Shown: positions 43,122 through 46,339 of the stretch, in pieces
How the letters are laid out: each line of letters begins with the position of its first letter
Position numbering within the stretch: the first letter of the stretch is position 1
NCBI RefSeq assembly: GCF_021729155.1
Contig: NZ_JAJQYA010000002.1
Span: 255,348-301,686, forward strand
Direction: 5' to 3'
Length of the DNA stretch: 46,339 nucleotides
DNA from: Membranihabitans marinus
GTDB taxonomy: Bacteria; Bacteroidota; Bacteroidia; Chitinophagales; Saprospiraceae
Translations under genes and position numbers: made by a program
The notes under the pieces: generated by a model
What the model was told of the DNA's origin: nothing
Databases searched by the model: none
The model's input: only the letters and a program-made list of their open reading frames with translations

Positions 43122-43468
43122 TTTTATTTCTAACACATAGTTTTTCTTCATACTGGTTCTTTATTTTCATTCGTAAAATGCCGATTATCAATAGGATAAA
43201 CTATATTTTTCTATACATTGTGATATCAGCGTCTTCGCAACCACTTTTGTGAAAGTGTGTTGTTGTACTATAGCCATCGTTTTAAGATTCAATTATCCGT
43301 ATTCCCATCTTTAGAAATTATGTAAGGACTTTGGTCAAGATTCTTTAATCCAAGGTTTTTATTTCTTATTGAATATAGAGGTTTTTTCAATTTGTCCTTT
43401 ACGGGACTAGATATGGTTTAGAACCACTGGGTTTTGATTGTGATCTTTTAATTTATTTTGAGGATGTA

Positions 43469-43610
43469 GAGACGTAAGGCATTGCGTCTCAATTGGCGGT
43501 ATTGAAAGTCTCAATGCCAACCCATCCGAAACACGGAGGTTTCGACTCCTTCATCAAATGCCCTCAATGGGCATTTGGTAGTCTTTCAGACTACTTCATT
43601 TAGTCGTGAC
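43469..43610. repeat. Second locus of the hairpin repeat unit
   Basis: In order: GAGACGTAA and TTGCGTCTC around GGCA (43469-43490); CGAAAC and GTTTCG around ACGGAG (43527-43544); CAAATGCCC and GGGCATTTG around TCAAT (43555-43577); GTAGTCT and AGACTAC around TTC (43578-43594); then TTCATTTAGTCGTGAC. This is the same order of parts as in the 1.3-1.97 kb island, with stem bases changed in a compensated way. Only one complete unit is present. Confidence 0.8.
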
Positions 43611-43985
43611 TCTACAACAATAAATCGAAAGAATGTCGCCAATTATAAATGTAATTCGTATAAAATGCTAAATTATGTTTTGAGTTATGGGAGATTTTCC
43701 TACACATTAATATCAGTTTGGTATAAGTTCTTTTTTGATTAATAGAGAATTATATAAAAGCATTAATTTTTATTTTATTAAAAAAATAAATTTGTTTATT
43801 TCTGCAACATAAAGGTGTGTGGGTAAATTGTTATGTATTTGTATTATATTGTGTGTTTAAAATTTTTTATATTTGTTTATTGTAATAAAAGTCTTTATTA
43901 TTCAAAAATTTATCTCAAATATTACAATTATTAAATAATAAATTTTATAATTTGCATGTTAGATTGTAGAATATAAAAATTTGCT

Positions 43986-46339
43986 ATGGTTAAACCTTTA
44001 TTTCAAAAAAATACCTTTTTAGTTTGTTTGTTGATATTAATTTTCGGTGTCTTGACATTTCCGTCAAATGGACAGATTTATGTTGATGTCAGTGTTTCTC
44101 CCGGAGGCGATGGCAGTTCTTGGGCTACAGCCTATGACGATTTACAACAAGCCTTGACTACGGCCAGTAGTGGGGATTCTATTTTTGTAGCGGAGGGTAC
44201 TTATTATCCAGTAAGTCCCTCAGATCCCGGAAATGTAACGATTATGGAAAAAGAAATATCTTTTGTGATACCGGATAGTGTACGAGTTTACGGAGGATTC
44301 CCAGCAGGTGGAGATGTTTTTGCCAACCGAGATTGGGAAGTCAACGAGACCATCCTCAGTGGAGATATCGGTGTGCAAAATGACAGTATAGATAATAGTT
44401 ATCACGTGGTTTACACTAAGAATGTTAGTGATGCTACCCTGGTAGATGGATTTACCATCACCGATGGAAATGCGGATGGTTCACTTCCTTATTTTGGTGG
44501 TGGCTGGTATAACGAGGGCTCAGGATCTGGGAATTTGTCCAATCCTAGGATTGAAAATTGTGTCTTTTCGTCTAATTCAGCTGTTCATGGAGGCGCAATT
44601 TATAATTATGGAGTTAATGGAGGAGAAAGTTCACCTGAGTTGGTTAATTGTGTATTTACGTCTAATACCGCTGAAAGGGATGGAGGCGCTATTTATAATA
44701 GTGTATTTTTTGATGAAGTATGTTCGCCTAAGTTGGTTAATTGTGTATTTACATCTAATATTGCTGGAAGAGATGGAGGCGCTATTTATAATTTCTCAAA
44801 TATAGGAGAAAGTTCACCTGTGTTGGTTAATTGTGTGTTTGAGTCTAACTCAGCCCGAGATGGAGGTGCTATATATAATAGTGGATTATTTGGGGAAAGT
44901 TCCCCTACACTGAAGAATAGTATATTCTATAATAATAGTGCTGAAAGAGAAGGATCTATATTCTATAATGATGAAGCTTCAGTTTCTATTTCGTACTCAC
45001 TGTTTGATGAATCTTATAATGTTGTCAATCACAATTCGGATGTCACCGACGATGGGTATAATCTTTTTTCTACCGATCCTTTATTTATAGATGCGGTCAA
45101 TGGAGATTTTCATTTGCAACCCATATCTCCCGCTATAGACAGTGGTGATCCAACTACACCGATCATTGATTTTTATAAGGTCAATGGAATGGCAGTTGAT
45201 TTAGACTTAAATTCGAGAGTAGAGGATGATATCGATATAGGGGTCTATGAGTTTAGTTGCAGTAATTATTCTTTTACAGAGGGTATCATTTATGTGGATT
45301 TATCTGCAACGGGAGGAAACGATGGAACATCTTGGACCGATGCCTTTACAGATTTGCAGTCAGCTCTTCAATTGTTTAAGGTATGCCCCAATGCAGCCGA
45401 TTCCATTTTTGTAGCGGAGGGTACATATTATCCAACTTCTACAGGGAATAGGACGGTATCCTTTATGATACCCGATAGTGTAAGAGTTTACGGAGGATTC
45501 CCAGCAGGCGGGGGTGGTTTTGTAAACAGAGATTGGGATGCGAATAAGACCATCCTTAGTGGAGATATCGGTGTACAAAATGACAGTACAGACAATAGTT
45601 GTCACGTGGTTTACACTAAGAATGTTAGTGATGTTACCCTGGTAGATGGATTTACCATCACCGATGGAAATGCGGATGGTTCATTTGCTAATTATAGAGG
45701 TGGTGGCTGGTATAACGATGGCTCAGGATTGGGGAATGTGTCCAGTCCAAGGATTGAAAATTGTGTATTTGAGTCTAACTCAGCTAAGTTTGGAGGCGCA
45801 ATTTATAATTCTGGAAATGAAGGAGTAAGTTCACCTAAGTTAGTTAATTGTGTATTTACGTCTAATACTGTTGAAAGTATTGGAGGCGCTATTTTAAATG
45901 ATGGAACAGAAGGAGTAAGTACACCTAAGTTGGTTAATTGTGTATTTACGTCTAATACTGCTGGAAGTGATGGAGGCGCAATTTATAATTCTGGAAGAGA
46001 AGGAGTAAGTTCACCTAAGTTGGTTAATTGTGTATTTACGTCTAATACTGCTGGAAGTGATGGAGGCGCAATTTATAATTCTGGAAATGAAGGAGTAAGT
46101 TCCCCTGAGTTGGTTAATTGTGTATTTACGTCTAATACCGCTGAAAGTGATGGAGGCGCTATTAATAATGATGGAGAATTTGGTGAGAGTTCCCCTGAGT
46201 TGGTTAATTGTGTATTTGAGTCTAACTCAGCTGACCAAGGAGGGGCTATTTATAGTGTGGGAATTGGTGGGGAAAGTTCCCCTATACTGAAGAATAGTAT
46301 ATTTTATGAAAATACTGCACAAAATGAGGGACCTGTTTT
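43986..46339 (+). CDS. Large repetitive beta-helix surface protein, 5' part
   Basis: The frame is open from the ATG at 43986 to the window end (784 codons, no stop), so the gene is truncated here. A signal peptide (FLVCLLILIFGVLTFPSNGQ) precedes two homologous modules that begin at residues 31 (IYVDVSVSPGGDGSSW) and 435 (IYVDLSATGGNDGTSW). Each has a start domain, a ladder of GGAIYN-type repeats of 30 residues forming a right-handed parallel beta-helix, and, in module 1, a closing choice-of-anchor Q segment (SPAIDSGD, DIDIGVYEF). Module 2 holds five units at an exact 90-bp period. Such proteins are usually exported by type IX secretion; the C-terminal sorting domain lies beyond the window. 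The function may be adhesion or polysaccharide binding. Confidence 0.88.
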   Translation, partial: MVKPLFQKNTFLVCLLILIFGVLTFPSNGQIYVDVSVSPGGDGSSWATAYDDLQQALTTASSGDSIFVAEGTYYPVSPSDPGNVTIMEKEISFVIPDSVRVYGGFPAGGDVFANRDWEVNETILSGDIGVQNDSIDNSYHVVYTKNVSDATLVDGFTITDGNADGSLPYFGGGWYNEGSGSGNLSNPRIENCVFSSNSAVHGGAIYNYGVNGGESSPELVNCVFTSNTAERDGGAIYNSVFFDEVCSPKLVNCVFTSNIAGRDGGAIYNFSNIGESSPVLVNCVFESNSARDGGAIYNSGLFGESSPTLKNSIFYNNSAEREGSIFYNDEASVSISYSLFDESYNVVNHNSDVTDDGYNLFSTDPLFIDAVNGDFHLQPISPAIDSGDPTTPIIDFYKVNGMAVDLDLNSRVEDDIDIGVYEFSCSNYSFTEGIIYVDLSATGGNDGTSWTDAFTDLQSALQLFKVCPNAADSIFVAEGTYYPTSTGNRTVSFMIPDSVRVYGGFPAGGGGFVNRDWDANKTILSGDIGVQNDSTDNSCHVVYTKNVSDVTLVDGFTITDGNADGSFANYRGGGWYNDGSGLGNVSSPRIENCVFESNSAKFGGAIYNSGNEGVSSPKLVNCVFTSNTVESIGGAILNDGTEGVSTPKLVNCVFTSNTAGSDGGAIYNSGREGVSSPKLVNCVFTSNTAGSDGGAIYNSGNEGVSSPELVNCVFTSNTAESDGGAINNDGEFGESSPELVNCVFESNSADQGGAIYSVGIGGESSPILKNSIFYENTAQNEGPV
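45841..46290 (+). repeat. Coding 90-bp tandem repeats in the beta-helix gene
   Basis: The string TTAATTGTGTATTT recurs with its unit at 45841, 45931, 46021, 46111 and 46201, an exact 90-bp period. Units from 45931 to 46110 are nearly identical at DNA level, including synonymous sites, which indicates recent copying or gene conversion. Looser copies with 90-93 bp spacing lie at 44641-44910. Confidence 0.9.

Larger units (their letters stand above)
43082..43985. other. Intergenic region with terminator and dispersed repeat
   Basis: About 900 bp without a gene. It holds the tRNA terminator (43092-43121), a GAGACGTAA palindrome and a full two-hairpin unit (43469-43610), a copy of GTAATTCGTATAA (43651-43663), and then 300 bp of very AT-rich sequence leading to the beta-helix gene, in which no clear promoter is identified. 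Confidence 0.7.

Noticed and set aside
43008-43985. tRNA-associated integrative element with an attachment site
   Set aside because: No integrase gene and no repeat of the tRNA 3' end are seen within the window; only the hairpin repeat lies nearby.
44446-44805. Separate plus-strand gene of 119 codons, and a similar one at 45646-45828
   Set aside because: Both are out-of-frame shadows of the continuous beta-helix frame that begins at 43986 and stays open to the window end.

Overview
The window is a chromosomal segment of a low-GC Bacteroidota, possibly a Saprospiria-like lineage (that level is a guess). The evidence is a PorP/SprF type IX secretion protein, a complete actABCDEF alternative complex III operon joined to a cytochrome c oxidase locus, DUF4296, a membrane-type MutS homologue, Bacteroidota-style promoters (TTG, about 19 bp, TAnnTTTG) and almost no Shine-Dalgarno sequences. 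No prophage, plasmid or CRISPR features are visible.

Layout. (1) 1-955: the 3' end of a RibA/RibBA-type GTP cyclohydrolase II and a type I methionine aminopeptidase. (2) 956-2018: a non-coding repeat island with a 112-bp tandem repeat, an array of short covarying hairpins and a heptamer microsatellite. (3) 2019-6790, minus strand: MFS transporter, PorP/SprF, CBS-type PLP enzyme, LysM/DPBB protein. (4) 6866-14198: a flippase-like protein, then rhomboid, RlmH and an unknown helical protein on the minus strand, then SixA phosphatase, a DUF4296 lipoprotein, a PhoB/PhoR-like two-component pair behind 11-bp direct repeats, and an orphan HTH protein of transposase ancestry. (5) 14346-23024, minus strand: MutS-like ATPase, OsmC, small membrane protein, SDR, RluF, SppA, FolK and an AGCS sodium:alanine symporter. 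(6) 23756-24550: thyA. (7) 24671-41185: the respiratory locus. (8) 41339-42917, minus strand: beta-barrel protein, DUF423, uracil-DNA glycosylase. (9) 43008 to the end: tRNA-Arg(TCT) with a strong terminator, a second copy of the hairpin repeat, and the 5' part of a large repetitive beta-helix surface protein that runs off the window.

The respiratory locus reads as one system. ActA-F oxidises menaquinol and passes electrons through c-type hemes to an A1-type heme-copper oxidase (CoxB, CoxA, two CoxC-like proteins and a subunit IV). CtaB makes heme O, and a cysteine-free Sco-like protein, a DUF420 protein and a small CxxC membrane protein follow as likely assembly factors. The most unusual gene is coxB: its CuA domain is intact, but the protein continues into a complete OmpA-type peptidoglycan-binding domain, suggesting that the terminal oxidase is tethered to the cell wall.

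The second notable system is non-coding. A two-hairpin unit has stems that differ from copy to copy yet remain paired, while the loops and a trailing motif near TTCRTTCAGTC are conserved. Four consecutive units lie at 1.7-1.97 kb, one complete unit lies beside the tRNA-Arg gene at 43.5 kb, and a solitary hairpin lies at 1.2 kb. Both main loci also carry GAGACGCAA palindromes.
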